A stretch of DNA of 12,240 bases, taken from JAVBNC01 sp031551765. Its GTDB lineage: Bacteria; Desulfobacterota; Desulfovibrionia; Desulfovibrionales; Desulfovibrionaceae. Positions 1 through 6,124 of the stretch are shown here, one piece after another. The translations under genes and the position numbers were made by a program. Location of the stretch: the NCBI GenBank assembly GCA_031551765.1, contig JAVBNC010000075.1, forward strand, positions 1 to 12,240. Reading direction: 5' to 3'. Numbering within the stretch: position 1 is the stretch's first letter; each line of letters begins with the position of its first letter. A model generated the notes under the pieces. The model was not told the DNA's origin. It searched no databases and was given only the letters and a program-made list of their open reading frames with translations.

Positions 1-12
1 CAGACCCTCTGT

Positions 13-80
13 GGGTGGGGGCGGGGGGCCGGCGGGGGGGGGGGCCCCCCCCGCCCGCCCGCCCCCCCCCGCCCCCCGCC
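13..80. repeat. G-then-C homopolymer tract, inverted-repeat-like
   Basis: Nearly pure G on the left (including 11 consecutive G at 34-44) meets nearly pure C on the right (8 C at 45-52, 9 C at 62-70), broken only by single bases. The two halves can fold on each other, and either strand has several G runs long enough for a G-quadruplex. An open frame runs through it (11-271), but its product is only Gly/Pro/Arg low-complexity sequence, so I do not call a gene. Read on the minus strand, the tract follows a recognisable repeat head (76-110), so it may be a collapsed or simplified repeat body. Runs this long are also prone to sequencing and assembly errors, so exact lengths may be wrong. Confidence 0.7.
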
Positions 81-110
81 GGAGGCATCCCATCCTATTG
101 GCTTCGACAA
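76..110 (-). repeat. Fragment of the intergenic repeat family (two head motifs)
   Basis: On the minus strand, bases 110-97 read TTGTCGAAGCCAAT, the conserved head of the copies at 5669-5752 and 8841-8924. Bases 88-76 read ATGCCTCCGGCGG, identical to the head of the copy at 12045-12130. This fragment therefore carries both head motifs in series, with the G/C tract as its body. It ends about 30 bases before the start codon of the lipoprotein gene. Confidence 0.55.
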
Positions 111-140
111 CTAACCGGATAATTTTAAAAAGGACATCCC

Positions 141-851
141 ATGCATTCCAGCCTTTCACTCCGCCGCCTTGCCGTGTTCCTGCTGCTTTGCGCCTTCGCC
201 CTGCCGCTGGCCGGGTGCGGCGACAAAGAGCCGGAACAGCGGGCCGCGTTTATCGGCATTCTGGAAAATAACATCGTGGGCAAACCCGGCCTGTCCGTCG
301 CCGCCCTGAGCGCGGAAGAGCAGAAGAAAATAGGCGACTACGCCAAGCACTACCAGGTCCTGGCCGACTTTCACGCCGCCATGAACAGGGACGTGGGTCC
401 GGAATTGACCGCCGTCACCAAAATGATGGACATCAAGTCCCTGAACCAGGCCGTGGAAAACCGGGAAACCCTGGTTAAGGCCCGGAAAACGGCGGGGGAA
501 ATCAAAAAGAAAGTTACCGATCAGCTTGCGAAAACAGACGCCGCCCGCGCGGCCCTTAAGCAGCCGGACGACCTTAAGGCCGTGTACAACAAGGCCTATG
601 AAAAATCCGTGAGCCGGCCGGCCGGCGCTTTTGTCGCCGCCTTCGACAAGGTGGACGACCTGCTGGGCGCGGCCACGTCCCTGGTGGATTTCATCAAGGC
701 CCACCAGGACGGCCTGAGCGTCAGCGGCCAGACCGTGCAGGTCAGGGACGCGGCCCTGCAGCCCGGGCTGGACGCCAGGCTCAAAGCGGTGACGGAAAGC
801 ACCCAGGCGCTGCTTGCGGCGTACAAAGATCTGAGCGCTGTTACCAAGTAA
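141..851 (+). CDS. DUF3053-family lipoprotein (YiaF-like)
   Basis: Probable inner- or outer-membrane-anchored lipoprotein of 236 residues with no known reaction. The N-terminus has two arginines (8-9), a hydrophobic stretch (10-22) and a lipobox Leu23-Ala-Gly-Cys26, so the mature protein would start at Cys26. The stretch straight after the cysteine, GDKEPEQRAAF, matches what I recall of DUF3053 proteins such as E. coli YiaF, which has about the same length. The rest is charged and probably helical, without cysteines or obvious catalytic motifs. The ATG has a good ribosome binding site (aaagga at 129-134, 6-nt spacer). It stands alone, transcribed toward the two-way terminator at 875-920. Being a lipoprotein is nearly certain; the family rests on recalled similarity, and the cellular role is unknown. 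Confidence 0.85.
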   Translation: MHSSLSLRRLAVFLLLCAFALPLAGCGDKEPEQRAAFIGILENNIVGKPGLSVAALSAEEQKKIGDYAKHYQVLADFHAAMNRDVGPELTAVTKMMDIKSLNQAVENRETLVKARKTAGEIKKKVTDQLAKTDAARAALKQPDDLKAVYNKAYEKSVSRPAGAFVAAFDKVDDLLGAATSLVDFIKAHQDGLSVSGQTVQVRDAALQPGLDARLKAVTESTQALLAAYKDLSAVTK

Positions 852-874
852 AGGGCGCTGTTCCCGCTGCTGCG

Positions 875-920
875 AAAAACGCTCGCCCCCTCACCATCAG
901 GTGAGGGGGCGAGCGTTTTT
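875..920. terminator. Strong bidirectional intrinsic terminator
   Basis: A perfect 20-bp stem (arms 875-894 and 901-920) closes a 6-nt loop (catcag). The GC-rich core is flanked by five A on the left and by a run of T on the right (at least five inside the stem, continuing past 920), so each strand's transcript gets a U tract. It lies between convergent genes, 23 bases after the lipoprotein stop and 13 before the macrodomain stop, and should end both transcripts. Confidence 0.95.
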
Positions 921-933
921 TATTCCCGGCCGT

Positions 934-1455
934 TTACCGGGCGTTCAGTTCGCTCAGGGCCGCGTTGTGCGCGGCGGCCGATTCCTCTGAAAAACAAATC
1001 AGGCGCACTTCCGGCACCCCGCCGTGCTCGCGCAGGAATTCGGCAACGGTGCGCACGGCCACTTTGGCGGCTTCCTCTTTGGGGTAGCCGTACACGCCGG
1101 TGGAAATGGCGGGAAAGGCCACGCTTTTCGCGCCCACGCGCAGGGCTTCCTCCAGGGAGCGGCGGTAGGCGGAGGCAAGAAGCGCCTCTTCCCCTTCGTT
1201 GCCGCCCCGCCACACCGGCCCCACGGTGTGAATGACCCATTTGGCGGGCAGCGCGTATCCTTTGGTGACCTTGGCATCCCCCGTGGCGCAGCCGTTCAGG
1301 GTTTTGGACTCTTCCAAAAGGCCCGGACCGGCGGCCCGGTGACTGGCCCCGTCCACGCCGCCCCCGCCCAAAAGGGCGTTGTTGGCGGCGTTGACAATGG
1401 CGTCCACCTCTTCCTTGGTGATGTCCCCGGTGCGGATGATGATGCGCGCGGCCAT
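934..1455 (-). CDS. MacroD-type macrodomain protein (ADP-ribose / O-acetyl-ADP-ribose hydrolase)
   Basis: A single-domain macrodomain of 173 residues, the usual length for bacterial YmdB-like enzymes. These cytoplasmic enzymes remove ADP-ribose from acidic side chains or deacetylate O-acetyl-ADP-ribose. Visible hallmarks are GDIT (10-13), the catalytic-loop NAAN (22-25), the glycine loop GGGGVDGA (30-37), GCATGDAKVTKGYALPAKWV followed by an IHTVGP stretch in the middle, and FPAISTGVYGYP for the second phosphate-binding loop. Together these are the MacroD signature. I chose the ATG at 1455 because ggagg (1465-1461 on the minus strand) sits 5 nt before it; an in-frame GTG at 1461 overlaps that site and cannot use it. 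It is 235 bases downstream of the metallo-hydrolase on the same strand, with a structured gap between. Family assignment is firm; the cellular substrate is unknown. Confidence 0.95.
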   Translation of the reverse strand: MAARIIIRTGDITKEEVDAIVNAANNALLGGGGVDGASHRAAGPGLLEESKTLNGCATGDAKVTKGYALPAKWVIHTVGPVWRGGNEGEEALLASAYRRSLEEALRVGAKSVAFPAISTGVYGYPKEEAAKVAVRTVAEFLREHGGVPEVRLICFSEESAAAHNAALSELNAR

Positions 1456-1460
1456 TGGCA

Positions 1461-1465
1461 CCTCC
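1461..1465 (-). promoter_or_regulatory. Ribosome binding site that fixes the macrodomain start
   Basis: The minus strand reads ggagg-tgcca-ATG, a full Shine-Dalgarno core 5 nt before the ATG at 1455. The GTG at 1459-1461 shares its first base with this core, so it is not a realistic start. Confidence 0.8.
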
Positions 1466-1571
1466 AGAAAATATTGATGAACCTACCTGGCAACTGGGCG
1501 GTTTTTTCGTTTTGGCAAAGAAGAGGCCGTTTTTACGGAGAGAGCGTATCCAAAAACCCACGTGGCCGGGT

Positions 1572-1640
1572 CATTCCGCCAGGAAGGTGGAATGCGCGGA
1601 GCCGTGGGCGACGCCCGCAGGGCGAGGGCCAGGACGGCCC
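1572..1640. repeat. Series of three stem-loops
   Basis: Three hairpins follow one another in the gap between the metallo-hydrolase stop (1691) and the macrodomain start (1455). The first has arms 1572-1580 and 1586-1594 with loop aggaa (9 bp, one G-U). The second has arms 1604-1609 and 1613-1618 with a 3-nt loop. The third has arms 1626-1630 and 1636-1640 with loop aggac. The AGGAA/AGGAC loops recur in the gap 5912-6081. No long T run follows, so they are not classical terminators. They could be 3' transcript-stabilising structures or members of a short repeat family. Confidence 0.55.
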
Positions 1641-1690
1641 GAGTTGTAAAAATGGCCCCTGACGCGGCTCAAAACGGAAAAGACGCCTAT

Positions 1691-2317
1691 TTACCCTGTA
1701 AATAACCCGAAATACGGGTTGGATCTGCGCTCGTCCTCTATGGTGGTGCTGGGGCCGTGGCCGGGGTAGACCACGGTGGACGGAGGCAGCAGAAAGAGCT
1801 TTTCCTGGATGGAGGAACGCAGGGTGTCGCTGTCACCGCCGGGCAGGTCCGTGCGCCCTATCGAACGGTAAAAGAGCACGTCCCCGGCGAACAGCGCGGA
1901 AGAGGAGGGCCAGTAAAAAGAAAGGCTGCCCAGGGTGTGGCCCGGCGTGTGCAGCATGGAACAGCTCTGGCCCAGCAGGGTGACGCGGCCTTCTTCCAGC
2001 GGCTGGTACTCGAAAGGCGGCACCGGGGGCAGCCCGAAACTGCCGCCGCTGCCGAATTCGCCGCGCAACAGGTACGCGTCCGCCTTGCTGGCCATAATGG
2101 GCGCGCCCGTGGCTTCGGACAGGGCCGCGTTGCCCAGCACGTGGTCAAAGTGAAAATGGGTGTTCAGAATATGCGTGAGCTTCAGGCTGCGCTTTTCCAG
2201 GTAGCTGAGCACGGTGGCCGGGTCGCCGCCCGGGTCTATGGCCACGGCTTCCGTGTCCGAGTGCAGCAGGTAGCAGTTGGTCTCCAGGGGACCGAGGGCG
2301 AAGGTGCAGATACGCAT
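1691..2317 (-). CDS. Metallo-beta-lactamase-fold hydrolase (glyoxalase II / YcbL-like)
   Basis: A cytoplasmic zinc-dependent hydrolase of 208 residues, probably acting on thioesters such as S-lactoylglutathione or a related thiol adduct. The fold's metal ligands are all present: HFHFDH (54-59), His127 in HTPGHTLGS, Asp146 in FAGDVLF, and His187 in YPGHG. The segment GRTDLPGGD (154-162) and the ending ERRSNPYF are typical of the short glyoxalase-II-like branch (YcbL type). It lacks the C-terminal substrate-binding domain of classical GloB, which is about 250 residues. The ATG has taggaga upstream with about a 9-nt spacer. A 7-bp hairpin sits just upstream of that site (2337-2355). The fold is certain; the exact substrate is not, since this family includes persulfide dioxygenases and other hydrolases. 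Confidence 0.92.
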   Translation of the reverse strand: MRICTFALGPLETNCYLLHSDTEAVAIDPGGDPATVLSYLEKRSLKLTHILNTHFHFDHVLGNAALSEATGAPIMASKADAYLLRGEFGSGGSFGLPPVPPFEYQPLEEGRVTLLGQSCSMLHTPGHTLGSLSFYWPSSSALFAGDVLFYRSIGRTDLPGGDSDTLRSSIQEKLFLLPPSTVVYPGHGPSTTIEDERRSNPYFGLFTG

Positions 2318-2336
2318 CGGGGACTGTCTCCTAGAA

Positions 2337-2355
2337 CAATTTCGCTTTGAAATTG
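2337..2355. promoter_or_regulatory. Hairpin just upstream of the metallo-hydrolase ribosome binding site
   Basis: A perfect 7-bp dyad (caatttc at 2337-2343, gaaattg at 2349-2355, loop gcttt) lies on the 5' side of the metallo-hydrolase gene, a few bases from its Shine-Dalgarno sequence. It could be an operator or a leader RNA structure. The rest of the gap to the nitroreductase stop (2356-2466) holds another short stem (ggcagg 2365-2370, cctgcc 2376-2381), without a T run, and nothing else I recognise. Confidence 0.35.
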
Positions 2356-2466
2356 CCGCTTAACGGCAGGCAAAACCTGCCCGCGCCAATATCGCGAGCC
2401 TTGTTCCGCTCCGCTTCATAAGGCCGGAGCATTTTGTCATTCATGCAAGGGCAAGGGTAAAATGCC

Positions 2467-2991
2467 CTAAAACGGCTCCAGCAAAAGATCGGCCAACGCG
2501 ATGCGCTGCGGGGGCCTGCCCTGTTCCGCCGGGTGCCCCACGGCCACCAGGGCCATAAAGTCAAAGCGGTCCGGGTCCTGATGCAGCACGGCCATGACTT
2601 CGCGCTTGCGGTCCATGATCTGGCCTATCCACACCGCGCCCAGGCCCAGGTCGTGCGCGGCCAGCAGCATGTTCTGCAGGGCCGCGCCCACGCTCTGGTG
2701 GTCCTTGACCGGGTGGCGGCAGGCCTCCTGGTCCGTCACCACCAGGATGAGCGCGCCGGCCGCGTCGATAATGTGCTTGTAGGCGCACATGTCGGAGAGG
2801 GCGTCCTTGCGCTTGTCCCCCTGCATCATGACCAGAAAACGCCAGGGCTGACGGTTGCTGCCGCTGGGCGCCCAACGGGCGGCTTCCAGCATGGTGACCA
2901 AATCGTCCCGGGAAACCGGCGCATCCGTGTACTTGCGGATGGAGCGGCGCTGAAAAATGGCCTGCAGCACAGGCGAATTGACTTCTTGCAT
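2467..2991 (-). CDS. Nitroreductase-family FMN oxidoreductase
   Basis: A cytoplasmic flavoprotein of 174 residues, expected to bind FMN as a dimer and to use NAD(P)H to reduce nitro compounds, quinones or similar acceptors. Visible family features are RRSIRKY (15-21), the N-terminal flavin phosphate contacts; AARWAPSGSNRQPWRF (37-52), the typical APS..N.QPW motif; LGLGAVWIGQI (115-125); and a C-terminal VAVGHPAE segment before the final basic stretch. The open frame continues upstream to 3939, but that extension lies antisense to the GGDEF/TPR gene and is Gly/Arg/Gln low-complexity sequence. I therefore start at the ATG at 2991, where the nitroreductase fold begins and a gaggg site lies a few bases upstream. 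It is divergent from the leader ORF at 3074. Family is certain; the substrate is unknown. Confidence 0.92.
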   Translation of the reverse strand: MQEVNSPVLQAIFQRRSIRKYTDAPVSRDDLVTMLEAARWAPSGSNRQPWRFLVMMQGDKRKDALSDMCAYKHIIDAAGALILVVTDQEACRHPVKDHQSVGAALQNMLLAAHDLGLGAVWIGQIMDRKREVMAVLHQDPDRFDFMALVAVGHPAEQGRPPQRIALADLLLEPF

Positions 2992-3015
2992 GACGCCCTC
3001 GCACGGCTGATGACA

Positions 3016-3043
3016 TGGCGGGGGAAATCCCCACCATCCGCCA
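3016..3043. promoter_or_regulatory. Nested dyad between divergent genes
   Basis: In the 82-base gap between the nitroreductase start (2991) and the leader ORF (3074) there is an outer pair tggcgg (3016-3021) / ccgcca (3038-3043) and an inner near-palindrome ggggaaatcccc (3021-3032). The A/T stretch at 3045-3057 next to it could hold a -10 element on either strand (tataca on +, tataaa on -), but I see no convincing -35. The dyad may be an operator for the divergent promoters or a leader hairpin of the nitroreductase. Confidence 0.35.
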
Positions 3044-3058
3044 ATTTTATACAAAATC

Positions 3059-3063
3059 AGGAG
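3059..3063 (+). promoter_or_regulatory. Ribosome binding site of the leader ORF
   Basis: The sequence aggag lies 10 nt before the ATG at 3074. It is the only good Shine-Dalgarno sequence in the region. Neither the ATG at 3118 nor an in-frame GTG at 3097 of the large gene has one, which is what makes the leader ORF credible. Confidence 0.5.
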
Positions 3064-3073
3064 TAACCGCAAG

Positions 3074-3121
3074 ATGGACAGCTTTTCAATCCGCCCGTGT
3101 TCCGGTACAGTCACGCCATGA
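3074..3121 (+). CDS. Possible 15-residue leader peptide overlapping the next gene
   Basis: Translates as MDSFSIRPCSGTVTP and stops at TGA 3119-3121. The stop shares ATGA with the ATG (3118-3120) of the large GGDEF/TPR gene. It has an aggag site (3059-3063), while the large gene has no recognisable ribosome binding site. This is the classic arrangement for translational coupling. The peptide is not enriched in one amino acid, so an attenuation leader is less likely than plain coupling. Seen directly: the ORF, its site and the overlap. Inferred: that it is translated. Confidence 0.45.
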   Translation: MDSFSIRPCSGTVTP

Positions 3122-5661
3122 ACAGTTCGCCACTGACCGGCCCGGCCGCGGACGCCGCCCCGCCTTCCCCCGTCTCTCCCCTTGCCTCCTCCGGCCGCCA
3201 CCCCGTCCGGCTGGAACGGCGGGATCTGCTGGTCTTTGAGCAACGCCTGCGCGACGCCCTGGCCCGTCTTTTGCCCTTTAAAGGGCACAGCCTGCACTTT
3301 CCGCCCGAAACCCCGTCGGAAGAAGCCACCTACGCGGCCGAGGACAAAAAGCTGCTGCTGCCGCTGTTCGCGCCGCCGGAAGGGAACGGCCCGGCCGTCC
3401 GGCGCTTTCTGGGGCTGTTCGCGGCCAGGGGGGTGCCGCCCAAGGCCGCGCGGCCGCTGCTGCCGTTTCTCCCCGCCTGCGCCGAACTGGTGATGGAAAA
3501 CCTCTCGCTGTACAAGCAGAGCCTGTGCGACCCGGTCACCGCGCTGTTTACCCGCCAGCACCTTTTGGACGCCATGGCCCGTGAAATTGAAGGGCTGCGC
3601 GGCGCGTTCCGCTCGCCCGCCTTGCTTCCCGGCGGCCCGGCCCTGGACGGGGAAGCGTCCCAGGCGCCGGAAACGCCCGCCGGGGGCGGCTGTTTCGGCG
3701 TGCTGGCCGTGCGCCTGCCCGCCCTGCGCGACGTGGTGCGCGAGCACGGTTACCTGTTCGCGGACCAGCTCATGGCCGCCCTGGGCGCGGCCTTGCGCGA
3801 ACTGTGCCCCGGCCAGGCCCTGGCCGCGCGGGCCGGGGATTTCGAACTGGCGCTGCTCCTGCCTTCTTCCGGCGGGGCGGCCTGCCGCCGCCTGGCCGCC
3901 GAAGTGGCGCAAAAACTTTCCGCCGTGACCGTGCCGCACGTCTTTTCACGCTCCGGCGTCGGGGTCGCGGCCACCGTGGGCTACGCCCTGTATCCCCAGG
4001 ACATGGACGGCGGCCTGTTCGGCAAGCCCGGCCTGGAACAGGCCAGGGTGCTCCTGCGCAAGGCCCGCCTGGCCGCCGCCCTGGCGGCGGAAGAAGGCGG
4101 CCCGGCCCCGGCCGTGCTGGGTTTCGGCCGTATCCTGGCGGAAGGCGGCCGCATTCTGGAACTTCTGCCCCTGTCGCGGGCCATGGTCAGCCTGGGCAGG
4201 AACATGAACGCCCGCGAAGGCCAGCGCTTTTCCGTCTGGGCTCCGCCCGCGCCCGGTCCCGCTCCGGACCCCGCTCCCAGGGGCGAAGCCCCCAGCCTCA
4301 GCCCGCCCCCGCCGCTGTACAAGGGCGAGCTGGTGCTCATGGAAGTGCGCGAGCACAGCGCGCTGGCGGAAGTCATCCACGTGGGCGACCCCACCTGGCA
4401 ATTGGAGCGCGGCGACACCCTGACCCTGCTGCCGGACGACGCTTCCGGCTCCGTGCGCCAGGGCGGCGGCGCGGCCCTGCGCGACCCGCTCACCGGCCTG
4501 TTGCGCCACGGCGATTTCCTGGCCCGATGGTGCGCGGAACGCGAGACCTGCGAGCAGTTCTCCCTGGCCCTTTTGCGTCTCGCGCCGAACGAATTCGCCC
4601 CTGGTTCGCCCGGCTCAGAAGACGAGCCTTCCGCCCACCCGGAGCGCCTGATGGGCGAAGCCGTGCGCCTCTTGCGCGAAGAGTTCGGCCAGGACATCAC
4701 CGGCGGCCGCTACGGCCTGGCCAGCCTCATCCTCTTCCACCCCGGCATGGGGCCGGAAGAGGCGCAAACCCGCTACAGCGAGCTGGCCGCCCTGCTCGGT
4801 TCCCGCCTGTTCCCCGGCCGGGAAGACGGCGTGGCCGTGGGCAGTGCCTGCCACCCCTATCTGGGCTTCCGCAAGGCCGACGCCCTGGAAAACTGCCAGA
4901 AAGCCCTGGAATACGCCCTGCTGCTGCCCGCGCCCCACGTCGGCGTTTTGGACACCCTGGCGCTGACCATCAGCGCGGACAAACGTTTCAGCCTGGGAGA
5001 CTCCTTCGCCGCCCTGGAAGAATACAAGCGCGCCCTGCTGGCGGACGCGGAGAACGTCCTGGCCTGGAATTCCCTGGGCGTGTGCCTGGCCGCCCTGGGC
5101 CGCCACAACGAAGCCCGCCGCTATTTCGAGGAAACCCTGGCCCGCCAGCCTAAAGACAGCATGACCCTGTACAACCTGGGCCACACCTGCCAGTGCCTGG
5201 GCGACATCCCGGAAGCCAAGGACTGCTACCGCCGCTGTCTGCGCGCCCAGCCGGACCATCTCTACGCCCTGCTCCGCCTGGGCCAGCTGGCCGAGCAGGA
5301 GAAAAACCACAACAAGGCCAGAAAGCTCTACCGCAAAGCCGCCACCCTGCCCGGCGGCCCGCCCCTGGTGCGCCGCCAGCTCGCGGGCCTGGCCCTGCGC
5401 GAAGGCACAACCGAGGAAGCCCGAGAGCTGTTGCACGAAACCCTGATGCACGACCCGCGCAACGCCGTGGCCCTGCATCTGCTGGCCCGCCTCTACCTGG
5501 ACGGCGGCGAGGACGCGGAAGTGGCCGAATCCCTGGCCCGACAAAGCGTGGCCCTGCGCCCGGATCTCAAAGGCGGCTGGCTGGAACTGGCCCGCGCCCT
5601 TGAAGCCCGCGGCCGCTGGCAGGAAGCCAGAGAGGCGTTGCTGACGGCCGGGAGGTTGTAA
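3118..5661 (+). CDS. Double degenerate GGDEF domain protein with C-terminal TPR array
   Basis: A soluble 847-residue protein with no signal peptide or membrane segment. From the N-terminus: a helical region (about 35-135); a first GGDEF-like domain (about 135-300) with DPVTALFTRQ (138-147), AGDFELALLLP where the GG(D/E)EF signature should be (GDFE 240-243) and GVAATVGYALYP (282-293); a Pro-rich linker and a small beta-rich domain (about 375-445); a second GGDEF-like domain (about 455-610) with DPLTGLL (456-462), GGRYG (529-533) at the signature and GVAVGSA near its end; and then about five or six TPR repeats (about 620-845). Both signatures are broken, so diguanylate cyclase activity is unlikely. 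It may sense, scaffold or bind a nucleotide, with the TPRs gripping a partner. Start chosen at the ATG overlapping the leader ORF stop; an in-frame GTG at 3097 would add 7 residues. Domain calls are by eye; function is unknown. Confidence 0.85.
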   Translation: MNSSPLTGPAADAAPPSPVSPLASSGRHPVRLERRDLLVFEQRLRDALARLLPFKGHSLHFPPETPSEEATYAAEDKKLLLPLFAPPEGNGPAVRRFLGLFAARGVPPKAARPLLPFLPACAELVMENLSLYKQSLCDPVTALFTRQHLLDAMAREIEGLRGAFRSPALLPGGPALDGEASQAPETPAGGGCFGVLAVRLPALRDVVREHGYLFADQLMAALGAALRELCPGQALAARAGDFELALLLPSSGGAACRRLAAEVAQKLSAVTVPHVFSRSGVGVAATVGYALYPQDMDGGLFGKPGLEQARVLLRKARLAAALAAEEGGPAPAVLGFGRILAEGGRILELLPLSRAMVSLGRNMNAREGQRFSVWAPPAPGPAPDPAPRGEAPSLSPPPPLYKGELVLMEVREHSALAEVIHVGDPTWQLERGDTLTLLPDDASGSVRQGGGAALRDPLTGLLRHGDFLARWCAERETCEQFSLALLRLAPNEFAPGSPGSEDEPSAHPERLMGEAVRLLREEFGQDITGGRYGLASLILFHPGMGPEEAQTRYSELAALLGSRLFPGREDGVAVGSACHPYLGFRKADALENCQKALEYALLLPAPHVGVLDTLALTISADKRFSLGDSFAALEEYKRALLADAENVLAWNSLGVCLAALGRHNEARRYFEETLARQPKDSMTLYNLGHTCQCLGDIPEAKDCYRRCLRAQPDHLYALLRLGQLAEQEKNHNKARKLYRKAATLPGGPPLVRRQLAGLALREGTTEEARELLHETLMHDPRNAVALHLLARLYLDGGEDAEVAESLARQSVALRPDLKGGWLELARALEARGRWQEAREALLTAGRL

Positions 5662-5668
5662 AAGGCAA

Positions 5669-5752
5669 TTTTGTCGAAGCCAATGAAGAGTCGAAGCAGG
5701 GCGCTGCCCTGCACCCGCCAAGGGCTGACGCCCCTGGACCCCTTACAGGGTG
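5669..5752 (+). repeat. Intergenic repeat copy, 84 bp (partner of 8841-8924)
   Basis: Starts 8 bases after the stop of the GGDEF/TPR gene. It matches the reverse complement of 8841-8924 over all 84 bases without gaps, with six mismatches by hand count. The head contains GTCGAAGCC; the body contains the stem gcagggc-gct-gccctgc (5696-5712), a second imperfect stem-loop around 5716-5740 and ends in CAGGGTG. Diverged relatives lie at 8723-8790 and 12045-12130, and a fragment at 76-110. No coding potential is evident. Confidence 0.85.
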
Positions 5753-5850
5753 ACTAAGAAAATGGTGCGCGTCTGCCGTTCCGCTCGCGCCTGCGGCGCT
5801 CACATACTGGCGGCTGCTGGCGTGATAGGCTGAAAAAGACGCAACAAATT

Positions 5851-5887
5851 AAAGCGGCTCTTCGTTTCATCAACGAAGAGCCGCTTT
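5851..5887. terminator. Bidirectional intrinsic terminator
   Basis: A perfect 16-bp stem (arms 5851-5866 and 5872-5887, loop tcatc) has a GC-rich middle. It is followed by T on the plus strand and preceded by A-rich sequence that gives a U-rich tail on the minus strand. It separates the GGDEF/TPR gene (ending 5661) from the oppositely transcribed RpiR-type regulator (ending 6125) and could serve both. Between the repeat and this stem (5753-5850) I see nothing recognisable. Confidence 0.88.
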
Positions 5888-5911
5888 TCCTCTTCGGTGT
5901 CAGCACAACCC

Positions 5912-6081
5912 GGCCCACAGGACGTGGGCCTGCGGAGCGGCGGGGAGCCAGAAACAGCGCCCACTGCGCGCACCGAGCCGGCGGTCGCGCCCGCCGGCGG
6001 ATTGCACGCCCTGCACAACATCCCGCCGCGAGAGGCCGCGTCCGCCAGGAAGGCGGACCGGCCGTCATCCGAAGCGGACGG
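5912..6081. repeat. Run of four GC-rich stem-loops in the gap after the regulator gene
   Basis: Four hairpins occupy the gap between the terminator and the regulator stop: 5912-5918/5924-5930 (7 bp, loop aggac), 5977-5984/5991-5998 (8 bp, 6-nt loop), 6040-6046/6052-6058 (7 bp, loop aggaa) and 6062-6066/6077-6081 (5 bp, 10-nt loop). On the minus strand they form the 3' untranslated region of the regulator transcript up to the terminator. An open frame crosses this gap and runs into the regulator antisense (5897-6724); its product is shadow-like low-complexity sequence. The element could be a structured 3' UTR, a small RNA or degenerate repeats. The remaining bases to 6124 show nothing else. 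Confidence 0.55.
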
Positions 6082-6124
6082 TTCCCTCCTCCCTCCGGGC
6101 GTCGCGTACGCACCCCCTTCCGAA

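Noticed and set aside
2992..3939. N-terminal extension of the nitroreductase frame on the minus strand
   Set aside because: It is antisense to the GGDEF/TPR gene, encodes Gly/Arg/Gln-rich sequence, and the nitroreductase fold with a ribosome binding site begins at 2991.
3804..5721. Open frames overlapping the GGDEF/TPR gene (3804-5153 plus; 4615-5721 minus)
   Set aside because: Arg/Pro/Gly or Gln/Gly/Ala-rich shadow products in other frames of a gene with clear TPR and GGDEF-like motifs.
1572..6058. CsrA/RsmA binding sites in the AGGA loops
   Set aside because: The core motif ANGGA needs an A two bases before GGA; here the base is C (CAGGA), so the loops do not fit.
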